This document shows, in pieces, positions 63,394-64,000 of a stretch of DNA of 64,000 nt (its first letter is position 1; every line of letters starts with the position of its first letter). The notes under the pieces were generated by a model. It ran no database searches. It had not been told where the DNA came from and worked only from the letters and a program-made list of their open reading frames with translations. Origin of the DNA: Anaerovorax odorimutans DSM 5092. GTDB taxonomy: Bacteria > Bacillota > Clostridia > Peptostreptococcales > Anaerovoracaceae. The position numbers and the translations under genes were made by a program. The stretch covers positions 229,862 through 293,861 of the forward strand of contig NZ_AUFC01000002.1 in the NCBI RefSeq assembly GCF_000426305.1, given 5' to 3'.

Positions 63394-63689
63394 TCTTCGC
63401 TTGTTAATTTTTCATATTACTTTGTTGCTAACTTCTTTCAGCCTCAATCATGTATGTTAATACACTCTTTCGCCTTTTCTCGTTGCGCCTCGTTATATAA
63501 AAAACGCGATTTATTTTACTCATTATTTTTGTGTAATACTATGTCATATTTTCTTTCATCCTCAGTTAAGTACACTAGTACATGCCTTCGTCTTCAATCA
63601 ATATTCCTTGTCTTACTCAAAACTAACTTCGTAATTAAGAGTATTGTACCCTCAAAACTGAACAATGTCAAATCTTTTTCCTTGAAACC
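63394..63689 (-). other. 23S-5S spacer
   Basis: About 296 bases of internal transcribed spacer. No tRNA gene is recognisable. CCCTCAAAACTGAACA near 63650-63665 resembles spacer boxes common in Firmicute rRNA operons. Confidence 0.7.

Positions 63690-64000
<311 letters not shown>

Overview
The window reads as chromosome of a low-GC, endospore-forming, anaerobic Bacillota, most likely a Clostridia/Tissierellia-type amino-acid fermenter (genus not determinable here). Evidence: AT-rich sequence, strong GGAGG ribosome sites, a sporulation set (spoIIIAC-AH, spo0A, spoIVB with a BofC-like neighbour, spoIVFA/FB-like pair), a ferredoxin-type aldo/keto reductase, HD-GYP signalling and sigma-54 control of amine/amino-acid genes.

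Layout. 0-10.4 kb is accessory: two small stand-alone ATPases, VanW-like protein, small membrane proteins, a K+ channel, an RNase Z-like hydrolase, a sigma-54 activator divergent from a class III aminotransferase with a clear -24/-12 promoter, and UV endonuclease UvsE. 10.5-13 kb is rplU-rpmA-obgE behind an L21 leader. 13-16.1 kb is a spoIIIA operon that begins at spoIIIAC and has a very short spoIIIAF. 16.2-29.1 kb is a long housekeeping run: asp23-nusB-tsaD paralogue-xseA-xseB-ispA-dxs-tlyA-mutS-(unknown)-mutL-miaA. 29.1-36 kb holds a lone Xer-type recombinase, a methionine gamma-lyase family protein, a TVP38 protein, an SOS-type LysM gene with LexA-like boxes, and a ureohydrolase plus CaiT-like BCCT carrier behind a second sigma-54 promoter.

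At about 36 kb gene direction flips. Nearly all genes to the left are on +, nearly all to the right on -, so the two halves converge on an 875-base gap. That gap contains a 36-bp dif-like site (two 15-bp arms, 6-bp centre). With the lone Xer recombinase 6 kb away, this gap is a strong candidate for the replication terminus.

Right of it, all on - except one gene: mprF, ruvX, ireB, alaS; a small membrane protein; (+) aldo/keto reductase; HD-GYP protein; mnmA-iscU-iscS; DUF896; spo0A-spoIVB-bofC-like-comEA; two radical-SAM-family genes with spoIVFB/FA-like genes; an HD hydrolase, mntP, sbcCD, and finally the 3' end of an rRNA operon (5S complete, 23S partial) preceded on the + side by a hairpin cassette containing a 5S-derived fragment.
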